A DNA stretch of 64,000 nucleotides, taken from the NCBI GenBank assembly GCA_001599715.1, contig BCHU01000014.1:898858-962857 (forward strand). The letters are read 5' to 3'. Shown here one piece after another: positions 21,291 through 32,384 of the stretch. Below the pieces are notes generated by a model. It saw nothing but the letters and a program-made list of their open reading frames with translations, made no database searches and was not told where the DNA came from. The translations under genes and the position numbers were made by a program. The DNA comes from Phaeotremella fagi. Its lineage: Eukaryota; Basidiomycota; Tremellomycetes; Tremellales; Phaeotremellaceae. Positions within the stretch are counted from its first letter, which is position 1, and each line of letters opens with the position of its first letter.

Positions 21291-22056
21291 TAATGTGATT
21301 GGTGTTTGAGGAAATGCGAGGGTGTTGTCGAGTTTCGGGGTTGAGTTCTTGGAAGTTTTTTGACAGATGGGTTGATATAGAGGTTGAAAATTGTGAGTTT
21401 TGAAATCAACTGATATCGATAGGTTGGGACAAGCGTTGGGAAAGCCGATCTGACAAAATCTTTGGTCGGCGGGATATCCGATCTGGGGAATCGCAAGGCC
21501 ATTGGACTAAAAGGTCGAATTAGGACATGAATTTACAAGAATCCATGGGTCGGACAAATCCGTAATGCCGATTTTTGGTACATCTTTGGCAGCTTTCATC
21601 ACATCAAATGCATGTATTGAGATGCTTTGAAATAGTAAAAAGGTCATTGCCAATGGATTTTTAACTCCTCACCCTTTTCTTCTCTGAAATTGCTTTTAAT
21701 TCAACGTGTCATGTGAATGGCTCAGAAGAAAAGTGCCACAAAACGCGGAGTTGCGATAGTTTACGAACTTTATGCATCTTCATTTACATTGGGACATTGG
21801 CGCCTGCAAACAACTTCGCGCTCGTACCAAAAACAGTTGTTCCTCGAACTCATGAGACATTCGCTGCTTAGAAACCGCTGAAACATGAAACAGTGATATA
21901 GAATCGGATGCATTATCAACTATGAAACAAACTCTTTTCCAAAAAACTAATCCGGACTTGAGAAAACACTACTACGAAAAGAAAATTTTGAAACAAGATC
22001 ACCATGCCCGAACCCGTACCATATCTCATGAATGAGATCTTTTTCATCAAGTGGAC
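21291..22056. other. Promoter of cupin gene and 3' flank of permease
   Basis: This region contains a 70-codon ORF on the minus strand (21290-21502) whose stop overlaps the cupin ATG as TAATG. It also holds a CGG-N8-CCG site at 21467-21480 and a CGG-N6-CCG site (CGGACAAATCCG) at 21551-21562. The left-to-middle part thus looks regulatory. The part from 21600 to 22056 is AT-rich with nothing recognised. Confidence 0.4.
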
Positions 22057-24137
22057 TTAGAAGTCCTCATTAGCGTCGATCTTGGTAGAAGCGAATTTAC
22101 GAGCAGAAACGCCACGTTCAAAGAGGATATCTGTTGGAGTCAGCGATGATCGTATCTCGACAGTAAAACACTCACCAAGCTCTCTGAAAGTCCTTCCTTT
22201 ACATTCTGGGAGTCTGAAGTAAACCCAGATGGAGACCAAGAGACCAGATCCAGCCCAGAAGAAACCAGAGTAACCTCCCCAGTTCCATGCGGTTGGGTTC
22301 AATTGGTAGCTCAAGAGGACACCGATCGGAATACCCATCTGCGAAGGGTCAGTTGTGTTCACTGAGAATAGGTGATCAACTCACAATGTTGTAGGCATTT
22401 CTTGCAAGGCCGACTGTCAATCCTCTGAGGCGGGTAGAGGAACTAGAGAGGTGCTTAGTTTTGATAACTGGAAAGAAGCAGCGGGACTCACATTTCGCCA
22501 ACAATGCAGTAAGCCAGTGGACCGACACTGAGATCAAAAAAGAAGACCCAGAGTAACATCATAACGGCTTGTGCCCATTTGGCTCCTGGTTGAGTCTTTG
22601 CTGGGATGGTTAGGATACCGAGAATGAAGAGACTAGCGTATTGTCAGAATTGCAATGGTACCCAAATGAAGCAAACTTACAGAGCAGTAAGACCAAAGGT
22701 ACCCCAAACCATCAAAGTTCTGCGACCAAATTTGTTCAAGAAGAACCAAGACAAGAGAGTGCCAACGAAAGCCATGGCGGTGGAGCCAAGATTGAACGAG
22801 AACGAGTCACTGGCTGAGACACCGGCTTGTTCGAGGAAGTAAACGAATTGACCAGTGAAACCAAGACTAGAGTGGGTTAGACAAGAATTCCATTGAAAAG
22901 AAAGTACTCACCCAGCAAGAGTTTGAGAGGCCCAAGCGAAACAGGCAATTTCCGTTCGACGAAGATCACTACCTTTGAAACAGTCAAGATAGGTAGCTCC
23001 CGCAGAAACTTGTTTTTCATGTTCATCAGTTCTGATCATCATAGCGACAGTGTCCTTTGGATCGACGGTTGAGCCTTTCTTTTGAATCCTAGCGACTGAT
23101 GCGGCAGCTTCTTCGAATCTACCAGCTCGGACGAGGAACCATGGTGACTCTGGTGCAAAGTGAATAAGGATGATAAGAGGGATGGGCCAGATCCATTGAA
23201 CAGCGAATGGAATTCTGTAAGCCCATTCATCGGTTCTCGTGGCCATGGCTTTGAGTACACCTGCGGCAAGGAATTGACCAATGATCCAGCAAAGATTGAC
23301 ATATGTCTGGAAGTTAGCAGAGATTTGATTTCAAGACATACGGTGAGGTATCCTCTGAGTGCAACTGGAGTGATTTCACTGGCATAGGAGACGACACTAG
23401 CTTGGAAAGTTCCCCTGCAAAGTGTTGGTTTGGAAACGATATATAGGCGTAGATCACTTACCAAGCCCAACCACAGAGATGGTAGCCGATAGCGAGCATT
23501 ATCTAAGTAATATGAGCACCGGTTTTCGCACAAATGACTTACAATGTTTTGAGCAAAGAATACAATAAAGATGAAACAGAACATGGCGACGAGTCCGACT
23601 TGAATGACTCTTCTGTAGCCGTATCGTTGTTGGAACCAAGAGGCAGCGAAGATAGACCTAAGTTGTAAGTACCAAGAACCGCCTTTCGAGACATACAGGA
23701 TGGATCCAACACCTGAACATTGACCGAGGCCACTTTGCCAGGCTGCCGAGAGTTGGTAACCGGATTCAGCATCGACGTAGGTACCAAACTTTTCTCTGAA
23801 AGCTGGGATACCGTTGAAGTTTCCCTGTAGTCACATCAGTACAGTAGGATTTCAGGATGGATGGGCTTACTGGAAGAGCAGTGTCGTAACCTTCCATGAT
23901 AATACAAAGTGAGATGGCGAAACTCCAAAAGACTGCTTTAGGATAATCTCTGATTGCCTCTCTGAAAGTCATCGCTTGCTCAGCGAGCTCAGCATTGATA
24001 GCACCTTGTTTATCGGTAAAGGCATTGTGGTTGGCACTTTCGATGTGGTCGAGAGAACCTTTTTCGTCGATATTCTTGTTGTCGCTTTCATAGACGTTTG
24101 ATTTGGTGTCTGGCCTAATGTCTAAGACTGAGGTCAT
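22057..24137 (-). CDS. MFS sugar permease, alpha-glucoside type
   Basis: This is a 12-helix sugar:proton symporter of about 540 residues. Start MTSVLDIRPDTKSNVYESDN, then MTFREAIRDYPKAVFWSFA and IIMEGYDTAL in helix 1, WFQQRYGYRRVIQVG in loop 2-3, HFAPESPWFLVRAGR after helix 6, ATYLDCFKGSDLRRTEIAC in the central loop, NKFGRRTLMVWG, and LPECKGRTFRELGELFERG near the C-terminus. It is a paralogue of the permease at 3647, with about ten short introns. It is divergent from the GH36 alpha-galactosidase with 462 bases between the starts, so an alpha-galactoside such as melibiose or raffinose is a reasonable but unproven substrate. Confidence 0.9.
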
Positions 24138-24599
24138 TTTGTTGAAGATTTTGTCTTGTTATTGGATCGGTTTCTGGTTGACTTCTCAGAGAGTTGTGAA
24201 GTTGTTGTTGAGCTTGAGGAAACGAAACATTTTATCGAAGAGATTCTCCAGATATAAATATCAAGAAATGTGGAGTTCCCGCGGGACACCTGTCGGTGCA
24301 GATCGAGAAATGATGCATCACGTGCGTTTAATGCGAGTATAAGCCGAGATTGAGCAGAGCTCTTTGCGATACGAGTCCGAGAACGTCAATTGCGGATGCA
24401 CTATAACTATTGCGAGAAAGGGAGAACAAAGAAGGGATGTAGATTGGGTAGATACATTCCACACTTTATTCCCCAAGGACATTCACAACGCATCACTGAT
24501 CGTAAACGAAACTCCAACATTCACTTCACCAACTTATCTTTCATCAATCTCTGGCTATACCAGTTTTCAAATCAATACTTGTTTACAACCACTCCAAAG
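24138..24599. promoter_or_regulatory. Divergent promoter, permease / alpha-galactosidase
   Basis: This 462-base gap lies between divergent starts. A 10-base palindrome TCCCGCGGGA lies at about 24273-24282, and a minus-strand TATA-like stretch (ATATAAATAT) at about 24252-24261. Shared regulation of transporter and glycosidase is inferred from the layout. Confidence 0.4.
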
Positions 24600-26915
24600 A
24601 TGCACTCGATCTCTGATGGTGGGTCTGTGGTGGTAGTGATGATACATAGTACTGATGTCTCTCAGTAATCACTGTTCAAGACCTCAACTTCCATCTTCAC
24701 GCCAAGTCAGCTTCATATTCGTTTTTTGTCAGCGACGATGGAGACCTTCTTCATTCACACTATGGTGGATCATCAAGTTCCAATCCATCTCCTGCTACTC
24801 GAATCCCTGATGGTGGTTGGCTCCAAGGAAGTTCGACATCTCCTGGTAGAGCTCAAAAAGAGTTTCCAGAACTAGGTCAAGGGGATTTTGGTCAACCCGC
24901 AATACGAGTTCGACATGGTAAAGGTACCACAACCACTTCGTTCAAATACAAAAGCTACGAAATTGTCAAAGGTAAACCTGGTCTTCCAGGGTTACCAGCG
25001 ACATTTGGCGATAGCACCACCGCTTCGACCCTTTTCATTCACCTCGAGGACAAAGTCGCAGAACTTTCCGCAACACTATCATATACCGTGTTTCCAGCTC
25101 ATAACGCTTTTGTTCGCAGTTTTAGTCTTCAAAATCTAGGGCAGAATGAAGCTGTTATTGAATCCGCTGCTAGTTTCAGTGTTGACTTGGGTCGATCTTC
25201 AGAACCTAGAGAGATGATACAACTCAGTGGAGAATGGGCAAGAGAAACTCAGATTGTTCGTAGAAAAGTTGATGCGGGGATGCAAGGGTGAGTCACATTA
25301 AACAAAGCGTACTAACATCTTCTAGATTCCAGTCACTTACCGGCTTTTCGAGTCACCTTCACAACCCCTTCCTCGCAGTTGTCAACGAAGACACCACCGA
25401 AACCACAGGTGAAGCTTACGGATTCAGTCTTGTCTACTCTGGATCATTTGCAGCCACTGTAGAACGAAGTAGTTCCGGTCACGACCGTGTCCTCTTAGGG
25501 ATGAACCCACTTCATCTGAGTTGGCCTTTGAAAGGTGGCGAGACATTCACGACACCAGAGGTAGTCAGTATTTATTCAAGTACAGGACTCGGTGGAATGT
25601 CGAGGGCGTATCACAGACTGTATCGTGATCATCTCTCCCGTTCGTCATGGACATACAAGGACAGACCTGTTCTGATTAACAACTGGGAAGCGACGTATTT
25701 CGACTTCGATGCTGAGAAGATCTTTGATATTGCCTCACAAGCAAATACTCTGGGATGTAGTTTGGTAAGTTTGACGACTCTGATCACCACTAACACTCTT
25801 AGGCTGTACTTGATGATGGCTGGTTTGGTAACAAATACCCTCGTAACGGTGACTCCACGGGCTTGGGAGACTGGACTGTCAACGACAAGAAATTAAAAGG
25901 TGGTTTAGACAGTTTGGTAAATCGAATCAATTCACTCTGGACAACCAAAGGTGATCCTTTCCAATTTGGCCTATGGATCGAACCCGAACATGTCAACCCC
26001 AAAAGTGAACTGTTCGAAAAGCATCCCACCTGGGCACTTCAAGCTGGTGCCAACGGCAAACAATATCCTATGGTTCAACAACGTAACCAATACATTCTTG
26101 ATTTGTCTCAAGTAGAAGTTCAGGACCATCTTTTGGAAGTTATTGGAAACCTACTCGCCAGCGCGCCAATCGCTTACGTCAAATGGGACTGTAACAAAGC
26201 CATCGAACAACTTCCCACACCTTCCACCAGTCACGCGTATATTCTCGGTTTATACCGTTTGATTGATGGTTTAACCACCCGATTCCCGAATATCCTTTGG
26301 GAAGGATGTGCCAGTGGTGGAGGTAGATTTGATCCTGGTTTGTTACACTATTGGCCAGGAAGTTGGACGAGCGACTGTACGGATCCAGTCGATCGACTCC
26401 ATATCCAGGCTGGTACAAGTTTGGTTTACCCACCTTCGTCGATGAGTGGACATGTTTCCGCATCACCAAACCATCAAACAGGCCGAAGTACACCGTTGGA
26501 ATTCAGAGCTCACGTTGCTATGCTCTGTGGATCTTTCGGATTCGAACTTGACCCGACGGTCTTCACTGCTGAAGAAAGAAAAGAGATCCCACTGTTGATT
26601 AAACTCAGTGAAAGGATCTCACCATACATCGTCCAAGGTGATTTCTATCGTTTATCTCTACCTCATCAATCGAATTGGCCAGCATTCATGTACGTCAAAT
26701 CAGACGGTTCAGAGGCGGTCCTATTGGCATACCAAATTCATAACACTATCAACTATTCTGTTCCAACAGTCAAATTGGTTGGGTTGGATAGCGACGCGAC
26801 TTATAAAATCGATAATGGACAGAGGTATCGTGGTGACACGTTGATGAGTGCTGGTTTGAGATTGAGTTGGAAAGGTGATTACCAAAGCAAGGTCATGTTT
26901 TTGAGAAAGATTTAA
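24600..26915 (+). CDS. Alpha-galactosidase, GH36
   Basis: This is a retaining alpha-galactosidase of about 720 residues, the size of bacterial and fungal GH36 enzymes that act as tetramers on melibiose and raffinose. No signal peptide is visible, so it is probably intracellular. The ATG at 24600 starts a short first exon (MHSISD) that joins after a 47-base intron to VITVQDLNFHLHAKSASYS. Landmarks: the N-terminal beta-sandwich, RPVLINNWEATYFDF at the barrel start, LDDGWFG, FGLWIEPEHVNP, YVKWDCNK with the nucleophile Asp, and WTSDCTDPVDR with the acid/base Asp. The C-terminal sandwich ends KVMFLRKI. Transport by the divergent permease, cleavage here and epimerisation by the convergent 4-epimerase form a plausible route for alpha-galactosides. 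Confidence 0.93.
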
Positions 26916-27346
26916 AGAGTTGTATTGCATTTTTGTAGGCTTTGTAGCTTCCCTTTGTTATCCGTAAAATGCATGGAGTCAGGTTTTGACATGGCATTCT
27001 TATGAAATGTTCCTCTTGCAAGTAGACTCGTGGACGACGGTTTATCCATATCTACATTGCACAGTGGAGCAACGTTCCTTCGACAAGAATCTTCCTTGAT
27101 TTATGTAACACCTGATACTGACAAAAATGGATTTACTTGCACACCAACACTGGTAACTCCACCGAGTAAGGTGTAATGATGATTTTCGGACACATTCCAA
27201 GATATCTGTCACGTCAACAGGTGACAATGACGTGCTGTAGGCTGTATGTGCAACGTAAAAATTGGGATAGTAAGATTCATACACAGTCAAACAACTCTAT
27301 CCCAATCAGAATCCCTCGAGATATACTATCAAAGAACACGATCGTA
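26916..27346. other. Convergent intergenic region
   Basis: This is 3' flank between the alpha-galactosidase and 4-epimerase stop codons. Short ORFs on both strands look random. Nothing else is seen. Confidence 0.4.
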
Positions 27347-28754
27347 TCACAAATAACCAGAAGGATTTTTCGTTTGGAAATTCCAAAGATCAGTACACAT
27401 CTCGACCAAACCTCTTTTAGCAACGAAACCAAGATCGATCTTAGCTTGTTCAGGATCAGCAGTTAGATCAGGAACGTCTCCATCTCTGTTCCATTATTAG
27501 TTTCTATCAAGTGAATATTACTTCTTGACCCACCTTCGCCCAACAATTTCAGGTTGATAGTCGAACCCTGTGGCTTTTCTCATGGCGTCGATCATCTCGA
27601 ACACTGTCAAACCTTTACCTCGACCTAGATTGTAGGCTTTGAAGTTTGGTGATTTCTTGTTTGAGAAGATAGTTTCTGCCGTGTTAGCCTCTCTAGATTT
27701 GGCTAGAGCATCGAGAGCCAAAAGATGACCTTCAGCAAGGTCCATAACATGTAGATAATCTCTGACACAAGTTCCGTCTCTGTCGATTAGCACCCCTTCC
27801 ATACAATAACTTACCTAGTGGGATAGTCCTTCCCGAAGACTTGTAGCTTAGCGGGAATCCTTCCAGAAGCCATTTGAGCGAGTAGTGGTAGAAGATTCGC
27901 CGGTCTTCCAAATGGTTCTTCACCGAGTCTTCCGGAGGGATGTGCACCAGCAGGACTTTGGGGTGGTCAGTGCAATAAATATATGTGGACTTACTTGAAA
28001 TAACGAACGCTGATGACTTTCAATCCTTTCTCTTTGACAAGGTTGTAATCTGCATTACAGGTATCACGAAGGATCTGTTCTGTCATTCCCTTTGTTAAGC
28101 CGTATGGTGATTCTGGTACTATTGGTGATGTTTCTGGGATTGGGATCTGGGTTGGTGTACCATAAACAGTTGCTGAGGAGGAGAAGACAAAGTTCTTGAT
28201 TCCGTGCTGGTGCAGAGCCTGAATATGTCAATTTAGAATTATTTTTGAAACACTTTTACTTACAGACAAAAGATGCACTGTCCCTCCGACATTCACATCG
28301 TAGTAGGCTAAAGGATTTGCCACAGAATCACCAACCGCCTTTAAAGCTGCTAAATGGACGACACCCCAGATATTTGGTTCTGACTTGAGGACAGCCTCGA
28401 TATCAGATGTATTTCGAAGATCACATTGAAGGAAAATAGCTTGGGGTGCGTTCTCCCTACTCAAATATCAGCTTGTCGACGTGTAATAACAACATGGGTC
28501 AACTTACCCTAACTCATTCCGAGCGATTTCGTTGATCCGTGCCAAAGCTTCTGGATAGGAATTATGACAATTATCAATGATTACAGGGACGTATTGTCGA
28601 CTGAGAAGTAAAGCCAAAGCGACGTGGGAACCAATGTATCCCAAACCGCCAGTGACCAAAATACGCTGAAGAATGTCAGTCAGAGCAGCCACTAACGATT
28701 GTGACTGGAACTTACTTTTGGTGCGTTTGGGAGATTGCTCAATTCTTGTGTCAT
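27347..28754 (-). CDS. galE: UDP-glucose 4-epimerase
   Basis: This is an NAD-dependent short-chain epimerase of about 385 residues that interconverts UDP-galactose and UDP-glucose in the cytosol, the last step of the Leloir pathway. The start [13 protein letters not shown] joins over a 47-base intron to [17 protein letters not shown], the Rossmann NAD site. [22 protein letters not shown] and the catalytic [11 protein letters not shown] (Tyr-x3-Lys) follow, then [18 protein letters not shown] and a C-terminal end NPSGYL. There is no aldose 1-epimerase fusion as in yeast Gal10. The gene also supplies UDP-galactose for glycans, so it need not be strictly catabolic. It sits next to an alpha-galactosidase and is divergent from a Zn2Cys6 regulator. 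Confidence 0.95.
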
Positions 28755-29207
28755 TTTTGAGGTGTTTGTGAGTTGAGTGATATGTGTTTGGGGACTGTGG
28801 GGATGAGAAAGACTGCATATGCTTTCGACTGCGTTGTGTATATATATGTCACTGTTGTCTGTGTTGGTCATTTCGGTAGACTCTCGGATGATTTCGAGAA
28901 TCGCAAATAATCAGGGACAGGAGCTTGGTTATGAGAATCGTTGACGAGAAGCATAGATCGTAACTGGTATTTTAGTAGCCTCTCGTTGAGCCTAAGAAGA
29001 AGGGTGATCAGCTTCAGCTCAATGTTTTGCCATCGATGTTCGTTGTGATTTTGCAGAATTGTATTGAGAAGGTGGAATGTCAGCTATTATTTTTGAGCGG
29101 TTTTTACCCCGCAACGTCAGGTGGTGCACCACTAACTAGCCATTACTTCCGCTATCCCATCTGTTCATCTACAACATCCGACAACATCCCATCTTATCAT
29201 TCTTCAA
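28755..29207. promoter_or_regulatory. Divergent promoter, epimerase / Zn2Cys6 regulator
   Basis: This gap separates divergent starts. A TATATATA run at about 28837-28845 lies 90 bases upstream of the epimerase ATG. A CGG-N8-CCG element (CGGTTTTTACCCCG) lies at 29098-29111, 97 bases before the regulator start, where autoregulation would be possible. Confidence 0.4.
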
Positions 29208-31619
29208 ATGTCATTAGACCCATCAAGCTCACAATCAAGCAAGCGACCTCGTTCGAACGAAGATCAAATCTACTACCAACCAGAAGCAGGACCATCAACC
29301 TCAACTACAACCACAACCTTTGAAGATCTAATAAACGGAACCAAGAAATCTAAGCGTAATTCCGCATCATGCGATCTCTGTCGAGCAAGAAAAGTTCGTT
29401 GTATACGTGAACCAGGATCTAGTCGATGTAAGAGCTGCACAGCTTTACATCAGGCTTGTCTGAATACTGTCCCTCGTAGTCGACCTGGTCGGAAGAGCAA
29501 GTGCGTTGTTTGGGTTGATTATCACTGATGTACAGATTTGCCTTGTCCGCTACTCCATCCCCATCCCCTTCTCCAGACGCTGAGGCTGACGTTACACCAG
29601 AGGTGGATAACATGTGTAAGTCATAGCTCGATGACATTACCTGATCAACGTTCAGTCGAAACGGTCCCGCCTTCAGCAGAAACTCCCTCGTTCGACATCA
29701 GTGCGACTTGGCTACCAAATTTACAGAACGACTCGTCTCTCTCGAATACTGATTTATCTCCTGATCAGATTTTACAAGACACCTCCAACAACACGTTCGA
29801 CTGGATGGTAGACAACACCAACATACATCAACCTCTAACTCAACCAAACGTCGAAATTCCAGTTGATAATTACAACCCAGCGATACCAAACCCTTCTCAA
29901 ACAGGTAGGTACTCTCACAATTGCAGTTGTATGGATGACTGACTGAACTCTCCCTCTTTCAGCCTCCACACCCGACATGACTCATGCTTCTGCATCCAAT
30001 TACCTCAATCTGGAAGACATCATCGATTTCGGGACATTAATGAAAATCCTCAGAAGCTACAGGAAGCATTTGTAGTGAGTGTTTTAGTAACGGACCTAGT
30101 CTCTGACTAACGCATTCAGCTCCCTAATGCCTATAGTCCACTGGCCAACCTTCCTTCAACAGGTCGTAGCAAGGGAAGACGAAAAGTCGACGCAGTTCCG
30201 AGCGTTGCTTTTGACGTTAAGTAGGTTGAGAATTTAATTGCAGCACTAACGATTCAGTTGCTTATAGTATCGTTCAACTTCCTCGTTCGGCTTTGACATC
30301 CTATTCTGCTACAACACTTCGACAACTCCATGAAAGATGTCATCACGTTAGTAAAACTTTGTTGGAGATGCGACAGATCCAGACTAGGGCTACTTTACTT
30401 GAAATTTCGTGGGTCAATGAGTCGTATTCATCCATTGATTAACTGACATTGAGCTCAGGACGATGTAGTGAGTTGATACTATTTTGATCGGTACAATTTC
30501 TAACCGTACCAGCTGCCAACACATCTACCTTGGAGCTATCGATGATGTCGATCAAGCTTGGGCACTACTTGCTCAAGCAGTTCGGCTAGCCCAAATTATC
30601 CATTTACATGATGAAACAGGTGAACCTATAACGGATGTTGTCGAAAAGGAAACTCGTCGTCGGGTGTTCTGGTTGTTATGTAAGTTGTATCAGTGTTACC
30701 TACTGACAAATCTTATAGATAGTTCTGATCAAACTATCTGCGCCTTCTCAACACTCCCACCACTCCTTCACACACCCGATATCCTGGTCCCCCTCCCATC
30801 GACACTCGACGACAACCATTTGAGTCACAACACCAACGGCCAGACCCAACCAACAAGTGATTTCTCCCTTCTATCAGGATTCCACTTCAACGCCCGTCTC
30901 TTCTGGATAATGGGAACGATCGAAGCTGCCCGTCGAGATATCAAGAAAATCCCAACCCTAGATAACAGGTTACCATCAGGTATCGGGGCCTTCTACCTCC
31001 CTCCACCCCAATACTTCTTAAACCAACTAGACGCTTATGTCAATGATCTGCCTGACGTCCTGAAACCAGAAACACTTGGCACCACACCGCATGAAAAGTT
31101 CTATCAGTCATCGGAAGCTTTTAAAAATGACGAATCGGGTTTTGATACTTGTAGAACGAATTTGTTGATTACGCTCGCAGTTGCTAGATATTCGATTAGG
31201 AGATATGCGCTGCAACTTGGGAAAGATGATTTCGCTAGTGTAACGGATGATCCACGATGGGCTGAGGATCAGATTGTGAATCTGTTGAAGAGGTATGTGA
31301 TATGGAGCGTCAGAGCTGATTAACTGTTTAGTATGCCAGCTGATAGTTTGGTCGCCAATGGTGAAGCTTTGGTGAGTTGCAAGGTGAAACACTGACTGAT
31401 TGTGTAGAGGAGCAAGATTTTACATCTTGCATACGCACTTCTTGAGACTTGTCCACCAACGACAGACAGTTATGGATTCTTATCAAAATCGATCGATGTG
31501 GTGAGTGATTCTCTGTACCGACTTGAACGTTAGCTGAATCGAGGTAGCTCTCGCAAGTCAGTAGGGAACAGGTACAAGGTATATTCAACCAAAGTCCTCA
31601 AACGGACTGGACTTCGTAG
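29208..31619 (+). CDS. Zn2Cys6 transcription factor
   Basis: This is a nuclear regulator of about 690 residues, start MSLDPSSSQSSKRPRSNEDQ. The zinc cluster is in one exon and reads C-DL-C-RARKVR-C-x9-C-KS-C-x6-C, followed by the basic segment SRPGRKSK. A long acidic, Asn/Thr-rich linker follows. The fungal transcription factor domain spans about 30000-31330 and includes HIYLGAIDDVDQAWALLAQA and RLAQIIHLHDE, with KETRRRVFWLL in the diagnostic position. The last exon ends NQSPQTDWTS before TAG at 31617. Being divergent from UDP-glucose 4-epimerase and close to alpha-galactosidase, it is a candidate regulator of galactoside genes. That role is inferred from location only. Confidence 0.85.
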
Positions 31620-31954
31620 TATAGATATAACAGTTTATACCTAGTTACACGCGGAGATTGATGTAAACGAATTTCTTTGAGTTTGGAAACTGGTAGAAGA
31701 GTCTTGCAACCCAAATCTGAGATAACAAGTTAAAGAGTGAATGAGGTGTGACCATAATTATGGTATATATGATAACTTACTTGTATGATGAACAAAAAGT
31801 GAGATAACGATTCCCTCCAGTGATTATTGCATACCAATAAGTGATACAGGTGCGATGAAGTGGAAGATCAAGAGAGGTTCTGACAATGTTTTTACGAGTC
31901 CAGTTCGACTTGTAAAAGTGGAGCGAGAGCCCAAAAATTAAACTTTGGTTCTGA
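31620..31954. other. Convergent gap with splice-like signals on minus strand
   Basis: This region lies between the regulator and a small minus-strand gene. The minus strand has a strong donor-like ACAA/GTAAGTTATC near 31783 and an acceptor-like TTATCTCAG near 31725. The 3' end of the small gene may therefore be spliced or have a 3' UTR intron. No reading frame joins them convincingly. Confidence 0.3.
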
Positions 31955-32143
31955 TCATATTCCCACCTCCGATTGACTCGAAACCTTGATAGACAAATCA
32001 TCAACGATCACACGTAAATTTTCCACCTCAGTTTTCAAATCTTTGATCTGGGATAGAGCCTCCTGGACCTTTGAGATGGCGACTAGAGCGAACACGAAAG
32101 CGGCAGACATGATGGGTAATATCGTTGCGAATTGGGAGCTCAT
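31955..32143 (-). CDS. Small membrane-anchored coiled-coil protein, unknown
   Basis: This is a predicted protein of 62 residues starting MSSQFATILPIMSAAFVFAL. It has one hydrophobic segment (residues 6-23) followed by a heptad-like helix with leucine/valine periodicity, ending near VSSQSEVGI. I do not recognise a family. The start at 32143 is preferred because it puts the hydrophobic segment at the N-terminus. An in-frame ATG 9 codons upstream is possible. The end is uncertain: a GAG/GTGGGA donor and a GTCAG acceptor near 31880 would instead give a spliced end at 31868-31870. Confidence 0.5.
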   Translation of the reverse strand: MSSQFATILPIMSAAFVFALVAISKVQEALSQIKDLKTEVENLRVIVDDLSIKVSSQSEVGI

Positions 32144-32384
32144 TTTGTGGGATTGGTGCTGCTCGATCATCAGTTGATATTTGACTTTTGGAGGGTGTGT
32201 TCACCTACGACAAAAAGATATGGGTATTGGAGTTGAGCTTCTGGGATCACTGTTGCTCGTACTATATCTAAAACAGGGGGAACAAATAATGAGATTATAA
32301 TCAACACATTTTAGGATCACTTGTCGAAAGAGCTACAGATTGTATATACAACATCAAGCAATTGCAATCATCATCGCCAAAAGA

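Noticed and set aside
29098..29111. CGG-N8-CCG sites at 21467 and 29098 as proof of a common regulon
   Set aside because: The bare pattern is expected around a dozen or more times by chance in 64 kb. Only the 7980/60601 pair shares its interior.
31640..31800. Further minus-strand exons after the small coiled-coil gene (strong GTAAGT donor, TCTCAG acceptor)
   Set aside because: One phase gives a protein-like end, but no upstream exon joins it without a stop, so it is left as a possible 3' UTR intron.
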